Of a stretch of DNA of 64,000 bases, positions 52,567 through 64,000 are shown piece by piece (positions within the stretch are counted from its first letter, which is position 1; each line of letters begins with the position of its first letter). Origin of the DNA: Thamnaconus septentrionalis (lineage: Eukaryota > Chordata > Actinopteri > Tetraodontiformes > Monacanthidae). Position numbers and translations under genes: made by a program. The stretch spans positions 2,176,501-2,240,500 of the forward strand of contig CM020503.1 in the NCBI GenBank assembly GCA_009823395.1, read 5' to 3'. A model generated the notes under the pieces. It worked only from the letters and a program-made list of their open reading frames with translations, made no database searches and was not told the DNA's origin.

Positions 52567-53177
52567 CAGAGGTGGCACATTCTGTATTTAAGTAATAGTA
52601 CAGATACTTGGGTGAAAATACTCTGGCAAAAGTACAAGTACTGAAACAACTCCTTTACTCAAGTAAAAGTAAGTCCAGATCATGAAATGTACTTAAATAA
52701 AAACTGAAAAAGTTCTTTCTGCCATTAATGAAACCATACGTTAGTTGATCATTTTGCAAAATGAAGTACTTTTAATACAGTATGATATGATAGTTATGAG
52801 CTCTTTTATTTATATTTTATTTTCTGTATTGAAAACACACTGAACAGTGACCCCAAAGCCAAGGTACTCTAAAATAATCTCCATCTAAAATATGATCCAC
52901 TTTTATATTGAACACATAATGGCACAGTTCAAATAGCTAAACTTCAAACAACAACTGTAATAAGTGAATTACTTTGAACAGAATTTGTGTCTTTTAAAGA
53001 CTTGTAAACACAAAAGTAACCACCATATTTTTTCCAATGCAATGAGTAAAAAGTACAGATATTTGTTACAAATGTAGGTTAAAAAAAAAAAAAAAAAAAA
53101 GAGTCAAGTACAGATACCTGAAAAATCTACTTCAGTTCAGTGACAAAGTATTTGTACTTTATTACTTCCCAACTGTG
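52567..53177. repeat. Interspersed repeat rich in 'AAGTAAAAGTA' words, probable DNA-transposon remnant
   Basis: The segment starts CAGAGGTGGCACATTCTGTA and ends ttacttcccaactgtg, whose inverse CACAGTTGGGAAGTAA resembles the start. In between are repeated words such as aagtacaagtactgaaac, actcaagtaaaagtaag and gtcaagtacagatacctg. A poly(A) run lies at about 53080-53100. I recall this type as very common in fish. The flanks give no clear duplication, so the exact ends are provisional. Confidence 0.7.
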
Positions 53178-53554
53178 GTTGGCATTTTGATGTCTTGCAA
53201 CCCCCTTGACCAGATAGAATAAATCACCCACGATATCTTTCAATACCATATTTCTTTAATCAGCATGATTATTACTTCAAAAAAAAATATTTGAAACAAA
53301 TCAGTGCATTTTAGACTTATTCTCAACATTCAAAAGCAACACGGAAAACATTGACATTCTGTGTATACAGTGAAGTTTGACTTTTTCTTAAATACATTTT
53401 CAAAGAGGGTCATAAAGAAGCTGTCTCTGTAGCTGGGAACTGACATCACCTGGCAGCTAATAGCAGGTGGATGTGGCACAGAAACAAACATGTCATTCTC
53501 TATTTGCCTGTGTGTTGCAAACAGGCAAAAACAGTTCCCCATTTTTTTCCCCCC

Positions 53555-54718
53555 TTAGAATGTTTGGGACACTTGTGGTGTGGGGGAATGCCTGGAGCTC
53601 AGCAGGGAGTGCAGCAGGATGGCCGTAGCGACAGAGACATTGAGGGAGTCTATACCGGGGTACAGCTCTCTTCCGGCTGGGATGCTGAGGAGGGTTTGGC
53701 ACCGGGACAGCAGCCCTCGGGACAACCCTGTGCCCTCGCCCCCTAACAGCAGCAGCGTGGGTTTGCTCATTTGGAAGTCTGAGCACCGGGTAACAGGAAT
53801 CAACGGCTCTTCAACGTCAGCCCCCACCGTGCCGACGACGTGCCAGCCCTGCGCGGCCTTCAACCGCAGCATCTCCTCCAGGTTTTCATAGCCGTACACG
53901 GCGAGCACCTCCATGGCGCCCGAGCTGGCCTTGCTGACCACCGGGGACAAAGGACAGCTGTGGTGAACGCTACTGGCCACTCTGTCAACACCCAGGAAGT
54001 AGGCAGAGCGGAGGATGGCTCCGAGGTTCATGGGGTCCTGAATCCCCTCCAGGACCAGCCAGAGAGGAAGGGCGCCGTCTGGTCTCCCGTGTCTCCGCCC
54101 TCTGTCTTCTGTGGTGACATAGCCCAGAGAACTGGCTTGAAGACAGACACCTTGGTGCACCCGACCGGAGCACATCCTGTCCAGGTCCTTCTTGCTGACC
54201 CGCTGGACCTGAACTCTGCGGCGATGCGCCTCCTCGCACACCTTTAGGACGGAGCTCCTGTGCGAGGCCTCTCCGTCTTTGACAAACAGCTTGTAGGCTT
54301 CTCTTCTCCTCTGAGTGAGAGCCAGGAGACAGGGAGCAATGCCAAAAACGACCTCATGGCTCTCCATTCTGGAGCCTGGCTGGGTCCACGTTGGTCTCGC
54401 TGGCTTCTCCCTCACCCTCTCCGCGGGGAAATCCTCCAGACTTAGTTTCCTGATCTGAGACGACACCCTGCCGTCGCCTCCGACCTTGTGGCTCCTACTG
54501 CGGACGGACCTGTCGTGATCCCGCCGTCCATCAGACACAACGGGCTTTGAGGACTGTGTGCCTCTGTGCTGCCTCTTGGTGCCTCCGTCCTCGGGGGACC
54601 AGAGAGCACATGTGGCGTGGTACGACTGAGAACAAACTCCTGAAGATGATCCAGCTGTCAGCAGTCTCTTAGTGCATACGTTGAACATCTTTAGATGCAA
54701 AATACATCCCACCCCCAT
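53555..54718 (-). CDS. mrm1: Mitochondrial 16S rRNA 2'-O-ribose methyltransferase MRM1, intronless
   Basis: One uninterrupted frame of 387 residues (ATG 54718-54716, TAA 53557-53555). The N-terminus is basic and hydrophobic (FNVCTKRLLTAGSS), consistent with a mitochondrial presequence. A second Met at residue 11 is an alternative start. Residues about 105-190 form the substrate-binding lead (EVVFGIAPCLLALTQRRREAYKLF). The SpoU/TrmH fold follows, with motif 1 LEGIQDPMNLGAILRSAYFLGVD, motif 2 LLGGEGTGLSRGLL and motif 3 SLNVSVATAILLHSLL. MRM1 methylates a guanosine in the peptidyl-transferase loop of mitochondrial large-subunit rRNA. Catalytic Asn and Arg of motif 1 are present. As I recall, human MRM1 is split by introns; none interrupts this copy. 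Confidence 0.92.
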   Translation of the reverse strand: MGVGCILHLKMFNVCTKRLLTAGSSSGVCSQSYHATCALWSPEDGGTKRQHRGTQSSKPVVSDGRRDHDRSVRSRSHKVGGDGRVSSQIRKLSLEDFPAERVREKPARPTWTQPGSRMESHEVVFGIAPCLLALTQRRREAYKLFVKDGEASHRSSVLKVCEEAHRRRVQVQRVSKKDLDRMCSGRVHQGVCLQASSLGYVTTEDRGRRHGRPDGALPLWLVLEGIQDPMNLGAILRSAYFLGVDRVASSVHHSCPLSPVVSKASSGAMEVLAVYGYENLEEMLRLKAAQGWHVVGTVGADVEEPLIPVTRCSDFQMSKPTLLLLGGEGTGLSRGLLSRCQTLLSIPAGRELYPGIDSLNVSVATAILLHSLLSSRHSPTPQVSQTF

Positions 54719-57140
54719 TTTGAAGTTGGCAACAAAACAAATTCAAAATCAGAACAACGATGACACAGTTGCCCTTGAGAATTATTCCTCAAATGCCCGA
54801 GAAGTCTTATAAGTTATACCAACGCGGAGATTCTACAGCGGTTTATTATCAATAGCAAACAAGGTGAAACGCTGGCATCGGCCAGTGGCTTAACTTTCTC
54901 TCACACCGCCTCCATTGTAGTTTTGTTGGTCGGTTCAATGCTTTCCGCGCATGTGGGAACTCGGATGTGTAAAGACAGCAAGAGTGTGACTGGGTGATGA
55001 GTATCTTTCATCTTTCAAAACAAAAGTCTGAAATGTTGCGAATGTGATAAGCTGAAGAGAAAAATATAACTTTAATGACGAACCAAATTTTGTAAGTATA
55101 AATATTATGTGCAGTAGCGTAAAAATAATAATCTGAAAATTGTATTATTTCATGATTTTCTCGCGGATCAAATACACTTTTCCCATAGCGCTGGTCAAAG
55201 CTTACGTCTATAAACAAAGCTTTTATTTTGAAAGAAGAAAATCGTATGTACTTTTGTCTGAATGACAAACTTGATGGTTCGGATACCAACATAGTGACGT
55301 CGTCAGAAATTCCGACGTCTAGGGGCGTCTACAAAACGTCATTTCCCGGAAGTAAAACTGTCTCAACGCGGAAGTGCGGGGAAGAAAACAAATAATCATC
55401 TAATTGTACCAAGTAGAAACCAGAGAAGACACTCCCGACCTCGTCAAGCTTCTAATTTTTGTTTCGGACCCGGTTCACGGTGAGTATTACACACACCAAG
55501 GGGTTGTGGCCCTGGCAGCCGGGCTCAGTGTGTCGCCTCGTCGTTCAGAATAACGTTCAGATTTCAGCGAAGACTCGGCCAAGAAGAGATTCCAACGATC
55601 CAACAGGCCTTTAGTTTGTTGAATAACTGCTGAGTAACATTCCCATGACATTAGGTCATCGATAAAATTGACTTTTAAGTGTTGAAGACTGTGCGATAGT
55701 TGGTTGAAACTGTCAGTATTGTTTATTCCTCCAGTCTGACAGGGAAGTTAAGTTTAACAGTTCGAACGTCAAACTAAACAAGACATGACGGAACGTTTAA
55801 TCAAACTAACAATACATCACGTCATGCCTAACAGGAATGATCATATTGTTGTCTTCTTTTTGAGTAAAGTGATACAAATTGACCCGTCGACAGAAAAACA
55901 ACAACAACTTGTCTGTCCGGTTGAAGTTTATTTTATGTTTATATTGTCTGACACTTCAGATCTGATAAAACTATTCATTCAAGGTTGTAAATATCATGGT
56001 TTCATACAAAATATGTTTAACTTGTGTTATTTATTAATACATTTATTTTTGTAGTGTCATTTGTCTGACTGATACTGATTTTTTATTTCAACTTTAATAT
56101 TCTTATCCGCAGAGGGTTAATATGATATTTGATTAAAAATAATAATAATGGAACAGGGAAAAAAAAACCTTGCTAATCCTTAAATCATTGATCAATAGAA
56201 TAATTAAGGGAGGATTCCATTTTTCCCTCCAGTTACCAAAATGAAATGTCATAATTGTAGTACCACAGCCCAAAAACCAGGTGTCAGACCATCAAAGTAC
56301 ACGTCTTTTATCTTTGAATCTTTGTATCTATGTATCTATGATGTCATTTCCTCCAAAGAATGGAAATCTGTAAGACAACTCCTGAAAAACTCTGTTCTAT
56401 TTCCATGAAATCAGACATGTATAAGTTAGAAATACTGAGACCATGGGTATAGGAGAAGCGGTGACAGAAAATGGATGGCTGGATGGATGTTAGAAATATC
56501 TTTGACTAAAAATAAAGCTGTCGTAACCATCTAACCATCTACCAAGCCTCCAGAGACGACTCCCTAAACCTTAATGCTTCATTTTGTATTATCATGGAGA
56601 TTTCAGGTGCTAGCATGGAGCTACAGTGCCATTGAGGCAGTTTAGAGATCAGTGAGACGAATGTTCAGGGTATTGGACCGAAGAGAAAACGGTTAGATTT
56701 ACGGTACCCCCCACATTTGGGGGCAGCATGGGCACCTGGAAGAAGAGTGTGAGGAGTCTCTTGATGTCTTCTTCAATGTCTCTGATAATAATCCGACATG
56801 AACATTGTCTTCCAAAAGTACTAGTTTGTGGTCATGACTTTTGCCTTTGCTGGAAAATAGGTTTGAAATGATAAAACAATGTTTTTTCTATTTATCTTCT
56901 CACAATGATGCAATCATTTAGTATCATGGTAATGTTGGCATTAATTGTTTCAAAATCATCCCAGTAGATCTTTTTCTAAACTGCTGATGCCTGGTGTCCA
57001 CGACACCAGCGGCAACTCCTTTAAATTCAAACATGGAACAGAAAAAAAGAATCAAAAATTAACAAATACAAACTATTATGTCACGAAGAAACTCTGGTGT
57101 GCATTTTTGATGTTTTTTGCTTGATTTATTTTCCAAGAAG
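54719..57140 (+). promoter_or_regulatory. mrm1-chmp2a divergent intergenic region and chmp2a first intron
   Basis: From 54719 to about 55370 the two genes are head to head. The right part carries TGACGTCGTCA (CRE-like, about 55293) and two GGAAGT ETS-type sites (about 55347 and 55371), typical of a housekeeping promoter. A candidate untranslated first exon of chmp2a ends GGTTCACG|GTGAGTATT near 55480. From there to 57140 is a 1.66-kb AT-rich intron with a (TGGA)n-like stretch near 56470 and no further coding sequence. Confidence 0.6.
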
Positions 57141-58506
57141 ATGGATTTCCTATTTGGGAGGAGGAAGACGCCAGAACAGATGCTGAAAGATAATCAGCGG
57201 GCGCTCAATCGGGCCATGAGGGATCTGGACCGGGAGAGAACAAAGCTGGAGCAACAGGAGAAGAAGATCATCGCTGACATTAAGAAGATGGCCAAACAGG
57301 GACAGATGGTACGGCACACAATGCTTCCAGCGTTGTTTTGTGAGCTCTAACGGTTCAAACATACTAGGCTCGTAATTATTGTTGTTTTTTTTCACTTGCT
57401 GCAGGACGCAGTCAAGATCATGGCCAAGGACTTGGTTCGCACCCGGCGCTACGTCAAGAAGTTCATCATGATGAAAGCCAACATCCAGGCAGTCAGTCTG
57501 AAGATACAGACGCTCAAGTCCAACAACAGCATGGCACAGGCCATGAAAGGGGTCACCAAAGCCATGGCCACCATGAACAGACAGGTCTGTCAGACAGTTG
57601 CTGCCCAATAAGAAAGCAAACAGAAAGCCGCCTATCTATGGTCCTCTGACCGCGTTGTCTCGCATCTGCACAGCTCAAGCTGCCTCAGATTCAAAAGATC
57701 ATGATGGAGTTCGAGAAGCAGAGTGAGATAATGGACATGAAGGAGGAGATGATGAACGATGCCATCGATGACGCTATGGGTGACGAGGACGACGAGGATG
57801 AGAGGTGAGACAGTGGAAACACATCTTTACAAAACTGCCACTTGTCAAAACAAAAAACATTGCTGAAAACTTCCAATAACTGTCAATTTCTAAGTAAATA
57901 CTTTATATACTGTGAACTGTTTAGTGTTGCTGTATTTCCAATGATTGGCACCTTTTGGCCAGACTAGAGGACTTTAAATCCTTCAAACAGCACAATTGTT
58001 ATTTTGAAAAATAATGAAGTAAATGAAGTTGTTATTATTGTATTATATAATTTTTTTGCAATTTTTTTTTTTGCTCTAATTTCTACGTTTCCTCAATATT
58101 TGATGGAGTTCAACGCTAAGCCGTTAAAGCACAATTAGATGTGTAGAGCCACACCTGGTCCGTCTCCATCACTCCGCTGTGACAAACCTGACCTACGAAA
58201 TGTGCTTCATTCAAACGCTTGTCTCCGTCTCACGTGCAGCGACGCCATCGTGTCCCAGGTTCTGGACGAGCTGGGCCTCACCATGTCCGACGAACTGTCG
58301 AGTAAGGAAACCCCTCTCTACTTCCACTCGTTCTCTTCTTTTGTGTTCTCCTGTACGTTTGCAATAACTTTGTGCGTACACTCGCAGCCCTGCCAGTGGC
58401 AGGGGGAGCCTTGGCGGCGCCCGGAGCAAAGAAGGGGGAGGCGCAGGCCGCCCAGCTGGATGCCGATGCCGATCTGGAGGCACGACTGCAGAACCTACGG
58501 AAATAA
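57141..58506 (+). CDS. chmp2a: Charged multivesicular body protein 2A (ESCRT-III, Vps2 orthologue)
   Basis: Five coding exons: 57141-57308, 57405-57584, 57674-57804, 58240-58301 and 58388-58506, all GT-AG and in phase, giving 219 residues (human 222). The protein begins MDFLFGRRKTPEQMLK and has the basic N-terminal helices of the Snf7 domain (RERTKLEQQEKKIIADIKKM, TRRYVKKFIMMKANIQAVSL). A central helix reads QIQKIMMEFEKQSEIMDMK. An acidic autoinhibitory tail (DDAMGDEDDEDESD) follows. The C-terminal MIM1 motif DLEARLQNLRK binds the MIT domain of VPS4. CHMP2A caps CHMP4 filaments and recruits VPS4 in membrane scission at endosomes, the midbody and budding sites. A poly(A) signal lies at 58914-58919. 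Nothing is anomalous. Confidence 0.97.
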
Positions 58507-59840
58507 TGAGCGCAGCAGCTGTTGGACAAGTGCACTGTGGCATTGGACCCCCATACAAGCATACTCCACATCTTTTTTTCTTTATTTTTTTTTTTTTGTC
58601 ATGGTGTAAACGATGGATCGCGGCCTTTTCTCTGAAAATGCTCTGTGTCCAAATGGTGTTTCTGTTTGAGGTGTTCTCATTTATTGCGTTTATCATCTAT
58701 TTACTCAAAATGGAGAAGAAAAAAAAAGCACCTTCAACCATCGTGGTCTTGTTGTAGCCACAAACATTTTCGCGTTTCATTTAAGGTCCGGCCAAATATT
58801 CCCTCTGGAAGAAAAACAATGTGTAAATATTTCTCAAGGCATGATGTTTTCACAACACTAAAGAGGGACTTTTAAGACGTTGACGCGACAGAAGTGTATA
58901 ATTGTGAGACTGAAATAAACAACACGAGCAGTCATCAACACTGCGTTTGTCCTACCGCATCCTCTCCAACATGAAGTTTTCAGTTTTGTTTTTGACCCTT
59001 TCTAGTGTGGGATTTGATGCTCTGAAGGTGGTGGAGGGGAAATGTATATAATCTTCTCCAGCTTTAATCTCAAGAACAGGACGGTTGATTCTATACAAAC
59101 GGATGAAGATCATATGGAGGTGTGTTTAGGGGCTGGGCTCTCCTGGGTTCCTCCTGTTCTACATCCACAGGACTCCTACTGACATGCTGTGGAGCCCATT
59201 GGTGTTTACTTGAACCTGTCCTGCTCTTCTTTATTCAATAAACATTTATTTTCCAGATTCAACAAACATCTTGTTGCTCACTTCACCCACTTTGAATGTG
59301 AAAGGTCAATAGGAAAACATTAAGAAATGTGTAGAGATGCATGATGGGATCAGTAGTTTCTAGTCTATAGCTACCAGAGTACTCATTACAGTGAATTTTC
59401 TGTCATTACTATTAATACTGCAAAAGTAAATTGAATGTATATTGTTTGGATGTGTGTTGAGCTCTGCTGGTAATTACTGAAAACATTGCCAAAGATGACG
59501 ACTGAAGTTTGTTGCGGCTGCACTTCTTCTATAGGAAACAGACAATGGAATCCCCGCCCAGTCCAAACACTTGAAACCTACCCGCCTCCATTTTGCACAA
59601 AGCAGACAGGATTAACTCTTTACATTTCACATGGAAGTTTGAAAACAGTTCAACTGCTGAAGACTAAAAATAACCTCGTTCAGACTCTTCCACCCAGTGT
59701 GTTTTCCAATTAAATTATTTTACTTTCCCTTCCAATGTTCAATTTTAGAGCTGGAGACTTGCAGCATTATCTCCAGCTTTATCGATACAACAGTTAATGC
59801 AAATAAACACAACTACATATTAAAACACACCAAGCCCCAA
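58507..59840 (+). terminator. chmp2a 3'UTR and convergent spacer to msl1
   Basis: AATAAA at 58914-58919 follows the chmp2a stop by about 400 bp and is the likely end. A second AATAAA (about 59236) could give a longer form. From 59260 to 59840 the sequence is AT-rich spacer with nothing recognised. Confidence 0.6.
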
Positions 59841-61040
59841 AACCTTCATCAACATGTTAATTTTATTCCAAAAAAATTTGAACTTTCAAAACTGTCAATT
59901 TGTCAACAAACAATCTTAGAACAATATTGAATGTACTCAACACTTCCAACATTAAATAATAAAAAAATAACAGCCATGTTTTATGTACATTTTTTTCTGA
60001 AAGCTATGTACAGTGAAAGAAAAGAGAAAGAAAAACATGAACTTTGTATTTCTGAGTAACTGCCCCAGCGTGCGTCTGAAGCCGATGCATCGAGTGAGAA
60101 CGGGCCGAGCATAAAACTGCTACGAGTAAGATTAAACTCAGTGTGTTAAGAGCCAATGTTGCTACAACTACAGCTACAACGCTTAACATTTCACCTAAAC
60201 TGGCACCCATGCAATCTCCGGAGACGATGCATTCACGTCACTGCAGGGCACTGGATGGAGGCTCATCGGAGAAAGTGGAAGCACGGTAAAAAAAACAAAA
60301 TAATAACAAAAAAAAGAAATCGACAATCAGAACTGCATTTTTGTTTTTACTGTAAATCACGTCGCTCAGAGAGCAGAGCAGCCAGAAGTCATGCTTCATC
60401 AGCGATGGGTCATTTGGATTTTAGTCGTCGCCCAATGACTAGATATCATTTCTCTGTTATGGGATTAAGCCATGCTACCATACTTTTTCAAACAGCTAAA
60501 TAGAGTCCATGCAACTCGCATCATAGAACAAAAAAAAAAGAAAATGAAATGAGGAAGCGAACACTGGGCATCACTCCAATTAACAAACACTTGCTTGCAT
60601 TAATTGTTCTACTTGCATTAGATTGGGTCAATTCTTTCCTTTTTTTTCAGTATCATGCCTGACGCGGCTCACAACTCCTGAAGTCACATTGCACAATGAA
60701 ATACTTGCAACTGTAGGCAAAACCATACATGTGGTCACACAGCACGATAGAGTGGGATGAAGGCTCTAGCTGCACTGCCCACGACAGACACTTGGAGATA
60801 TTTTCTAAGCCGATGGTTTTGCTCCTCAGCTGTTGCACAAGAAAGCTCCTCTTTCGCGTGCTGCAGTCTCGACGGAGCTCTGCATGCTGCCCTCTGGTGG
60901 TACAGAGGCGATACATGTCACACAGACCGGGAAAGCAACTGCCGTTTTTTTGTCTTGCGAGTTTGTTGGTTTGTTTGTTTTTTTACAAGATGATCAGCGA
61001 CATGGCTGTTTTTTGGTCTCCAATGCCCAGTGGAGTTGCA
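59841..61040 (-). terminator. msl1: 3'UTR and polyadenylation signal of msl1
   Basis: On the minus strand about 1.2 kb of untranslated sequence follows the stop codon and ends with AATAAA at 59867-59862. It converges with chmp2a. Several open frames on both strands here have no family resemblance. Confidence 0.65.
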
Positions 61041-63195
61041 TCACTTCCTGCAGGTCCGGTGAGGTGTGTGCTTCTTGGGCACCTCGATACGGCATCGGCT
61101 CCGATCGTCCAGCCAGGGCAGCTCAAAGTTCCTGCAGGGAGTCAAACACATTTGTCATCATTAAAATAGATTTACAACAATCACTCCATAGCTCCAACTA
61201 ATGCAGACAGAAAGAACACTACTCTTTTCAATGACTATAAAAATATTTTAGGGTCTTTTCCAGGAACTGATGGAAATGAATGTGAATTTTCTTCACATTT
61301 AGGTGAAGAAAACCACATCCAAATCTCGCTCACCAGATTCCAACCAATCTGACAGATTCTAGGGTTTTTATTTTGTAAACAAAGGAAGCAAATCAAAAGG
61401 CCGTTCAGTTACCTTCATAACTAGACAAGAACAATTGCTACAAAAAAAACAATTTGCATCTGTGACTTACTCTTGTGACAGCTTGGGCAGTGGCCGACCA
61501 AAAGCAACAACTGGCAGGAAGGGAGTGATCACGATGGTTTCAACTGTCGGACACAAAAATTGTTCAAAGTCAATTTATCAGCATCCAAATGCAGCTCTAC
61601 TCAGCCAGCGGAGGAGAAGCCGTACCATCCTCTGTGTCGGGGTAGAAGGAGGAGAGCTCCGGCTCAGACTCGGGAATCACCTTCTTCCTGTTCATGCGCT
61701 GCTGCAAGCGCTGGAACATACGCTGCTCTCGGATTCGCTGGATGTCCCATCTGCAAAAGGCAAAAGTGAAAGCAGGCAAAAGTTTTAATTGAATACGTTT
61801 CTTTATTTGGTGGATTTAATTGAACTTTGCTCATCTTTTTGTTTTTACCTTTTCCTCCTTTTCTCATCCAGCTCAAGCTTGGCGTGACGTTTCAGAAAAA
61901 CACCATCATCAAGTGGCTGGAGGGTAAAAAGACAAATGAACTTTAATGTTTTACAGTCAAAAAACAACAACAAAAACTAATTGCAAATTGTTGGTTGAGC
62001 TGAATCTTTTGCACTTTGCTCCCTCACTATTCCTGACCTCAGGTGGGGTGAAGCAGGGGTCCTCCTCCAGGGGCTCTATATGATTCTCCCTCCAGGACGG
62101 GACTAGAAGAAGCATGGCAGCAGCGCATTATTCGCAGACAGCGCAAAGACAACATTCAATGGATAAAGTGATTAAAGATGGGATATAGGTTAGGCTTACA
62201 AACAATCAGCATATCATGTACTACATGAGGAGTCCACTCACTGGCCACCTCTTCCTCCTTCTTGGGGGAAGTCTCACGCAGTGGGGACAGCGGAGGTTGG
62301 TTCCAGCAACACAGATACATCTCTGTGGTAGACATGAAGGGCAGATCTTCGATCTGACAGCTCTGCTCGGGCTCCTCTTTACAAGGGAGCATAACGTCCC
62401 GCTCTGCGCCCGACCTCAGGGGCAGCATCTTCTCAGGGGTCTCCTTACTGCGCAGCTCTCTTTGACTGGGCGAGCCTGGAGGCAGCTCTGCTTTCTGGGG
62501 ACTGAGCTTGGCGCTTTTGCCCCTTGATTTCTGTCCTTTTACATCTCCAAAGCAAGGCTTCCTGCCAATGTAGAAGATGAACATTTTGATTCATTTCCAA
62601 GGGCCAACACCAGTGCATTAGAGTAGCCATCCATCCATCCATCCATCCATCCATCTTCAATACCCGCCTCTTCCTGAACTCAGGCTTGCAGGGGTCTGCT
62701 GGAGCCTATCCCAGCTGTCATAGGGCAAAGGCAGGGTTACAAGGCAGGCTCCATCGCATGGCCACATAGAGACAAACAACCTTTCGCACTCACACACACA
62801 CTTACAGACAACTTAAGGTTTCCAATTCACCTCACATGCATATTTTTTTGACTGGAGTCAAACCCACAACCTTCTTGCTGTGAGGCGGCAGCGCTAGCCA
62901 CTGCACCATCATGTTGCACCCATTAGAATAGCATGACTGTGAATTGATTAAAGACAACACGGCACAGTGCCGCACTTTACGGCCATTGCCTCTTCATTTT
63001 GCACGCAGTCTCAGATGGTAGTGGTCACTTTATGAGCCATGTTGGTCATGTCTTGTTCTAATTGTGTTCCCATATTGTGGATGACTTGTTTTTCTTTCCT
63101 CTTTGCATCTTTAATCCAAATTTGTGCTTTCACTTTGTTGTTGTGTTTGTTTAGTGTGCTGGAAAAATCAACCTGCCAAGGGACTACACATGGAA

Positions 63196-63233
<38 letters not shown>

Positions 63234-64000
63234 TTACATGTGGTGTTCATTAATATGTGCTGTCTAACTGTTTAACTGAATAAATAAAAACAAACATTTG
63301 ACTGTCAGGCCTGATTCATTCTACCTTTTTTGGCCTTTGCCACCTCGACTAAAGGGGAGTGGCGTGGCCGGGCTTGGCTGTTGTTGACTCTCGTCCATAT
63401 CCAAATCCCACATATCTTCTTTGTCAGGGGTCCAAGGCTCAAGCGGCTGGAAGAGGCGCTTGTCACGCGGTGGGTCCTTCCTTGTGAGCTGCAGGCGGCG
63501 CTCCATACGCTCAATGCGTGCAAGCAGCTGCACAGGAGGAACAAAAGAAGCAATAATAAAATACTTGTAAATAGATAGAACAAAGGGGAGCTGGGCACAC
63601 ACGCTTTCAACCGCATCCTTCAAAAATCCACATGAACACTGACAGTCAGGATGTACACACCGTCTCTTTATCAGCTTTGAGCTCATCTATTTCCTTGTCC
63701 TTGGACTGCAGCTGCTGTTGCTGCTGTTCAATGAGGTCCAGTTGCAGGAGGAGGATCTGGCGCAGGCAGTTGGCCTGCGTGTGTGGGCTGGCGGGGCTCT
63801 TCCTGATGTTCCTCCATTTGCCCTCGGAGGAGAGTTCAATGGACGCCGAGCCGAGGACTCCGGGGACGACCCCCTTGATGCTGTCAGCGGCGCCGCCATC
63901 CTTGGGGTTGTTGTTGTTGTTGTTGTTGATGGCCATCTGAGGGTTGTCCATGGTGTCAGCAGAGAGGGGTTTGCCTTTCACTGGGGTTCCCTCACCCCCC
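61041..64000 (-). CDS. msl1: MSL1, scaffold of the MSL histone H4K16 acetyltransferase complex; 5' end outside window
   Basis: Minus-strand exons: 64000-63661 (partial), 63527-63325, 62561-62242, 62102-62038, 61916-61849, 61750-61626, 61543-61471 and 61131-61041, ending in TGA 61043-61041. The first carries the dimerising coiled coil ANCLRQILLLQLDLIEQQQQ and KDKEIDELKADKET, continuing LLARIERMERRLQL. The middle holds KRELRS-like RELRSKETPEK and DLPFMSTTEMYLC. The C-terminal PEHE domain runs from FLKRHAKLELDEKRRKRWDI through EPELSSFYPDTED and TPFLPVVAFGRPLPKLSQ to the end HTPHRTCRK. The coiled coil binds MSL2; the PEHE region binds MOF (KAT8) and MSL3. All visible junctions are in phase. An Asn run and a Gln run near 63690-63930 are low-complexity. 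The start codon lies to the right of the window. Confidence 0.95.
62620..62925 (-). repeat. tRNA-headed SINE-like repeat, copy C, in an msl1 intron
   Basis: On the minus strand this copy has a head with 'gcagtggctagcgctgccgcctcacagcaag' spread around 62880-62910 and a B-box-like GGGTTTGACTCC. Its body is shortened compared with copy B. It ends in a (GGAT)n tail (ccatccatccatc on the plus strand, 62629-62654). It lies between the 203-bp and 320-bp msl1 exons. Confidence 0.8.
63196..63231. repeat. (TA)n microsatellite in an msl1 intron
   Basis: About 17 TA units in the intron between the PEHE-proximal region and the coiled-coil exons. There is no sign that it touches a splice site. Confidence 0.95.

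Noticed and set aside
52559..53185. 8-bp target duplication for the AAGTAAAAGTA repeat
   Set aside because: Flanks gttatggc and gttggcat do not match convincingly at any choice of ends.

Overview
The window is nuclear chromosomal DNA from a teleost fish. The evidence is intron-split genes with GT-AG splice sites, dense (CA)n, (GATA)n and (TA)n microsatellites, a tRNA-headed SINE type that is widespread in bony fish, hAT-like non-autonomous elements with 8-bp target duplications, and about seven genes in 64 kb. There is no bacterial operon structure, CRISPR array or phage. Gene names rest on recalled vertebrate family sequences and on exon-phase continuity; nothing was searched.

Layout. 1-8000 (minus): the first coding exon and start of intron 1 of an ARHGAP17/ARHGAP44-type RhoGAP. 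9743-14074 (plus): complete ten-coding-exon syntaxin-4 (stx4). 16583-37780 (minus): srcap, the Swi2/Snf2 ATPase of the H2A.Z-loading SRCAP complex, tail-to-tail with stx4 (poly(A) signals about 130 bp apart). 41484-50881 (minus): an AUTS2-family gene, probably fibrosin (fbrs), upstream of srcap in the same orientation. 53555-54718 (minus): mrm1, a mitochondrial rRNA 2'-O-methyltransferase, here without introns. 57141-58506 (plus): chmp2a, an ESCRT-III subunit. 61041-64000 (minus): msl1, scaffold of the MSL histone H4K16 acetyltransferase complex, running off the right edge. The fbrs-srcap-stx4-(arhgap17) set matches human 16p11-p12. mrm1 and msl1 correspond to human 17q and chmp2a to 19q, so the right third has a different ancestry.

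Three of the seven genes (srcap, fbrs, msl1) encode chromatin regulators, but each appears to have its own promoter and no joint regulation can be read from the sequence. The observations most worth checking are: (1) a 2.8-kb exon spliced in phase in front of the canonical SRCAP start region, which would add about 930 residues that I do not know from mammalian SRCAP; (2) a (TG)65 tract forming the 3' splice-site region of stx4 coding exon 4; (3) clustered one-base frame breaks in the GC-rich last exons of srcap and fbrs, most likely assembly indels; (4) a GC-AG intron in srcap fixed by reading phase; and (5) three hAT-like elements whose target duplications can be read directly. I did not find a convincing new biological system.
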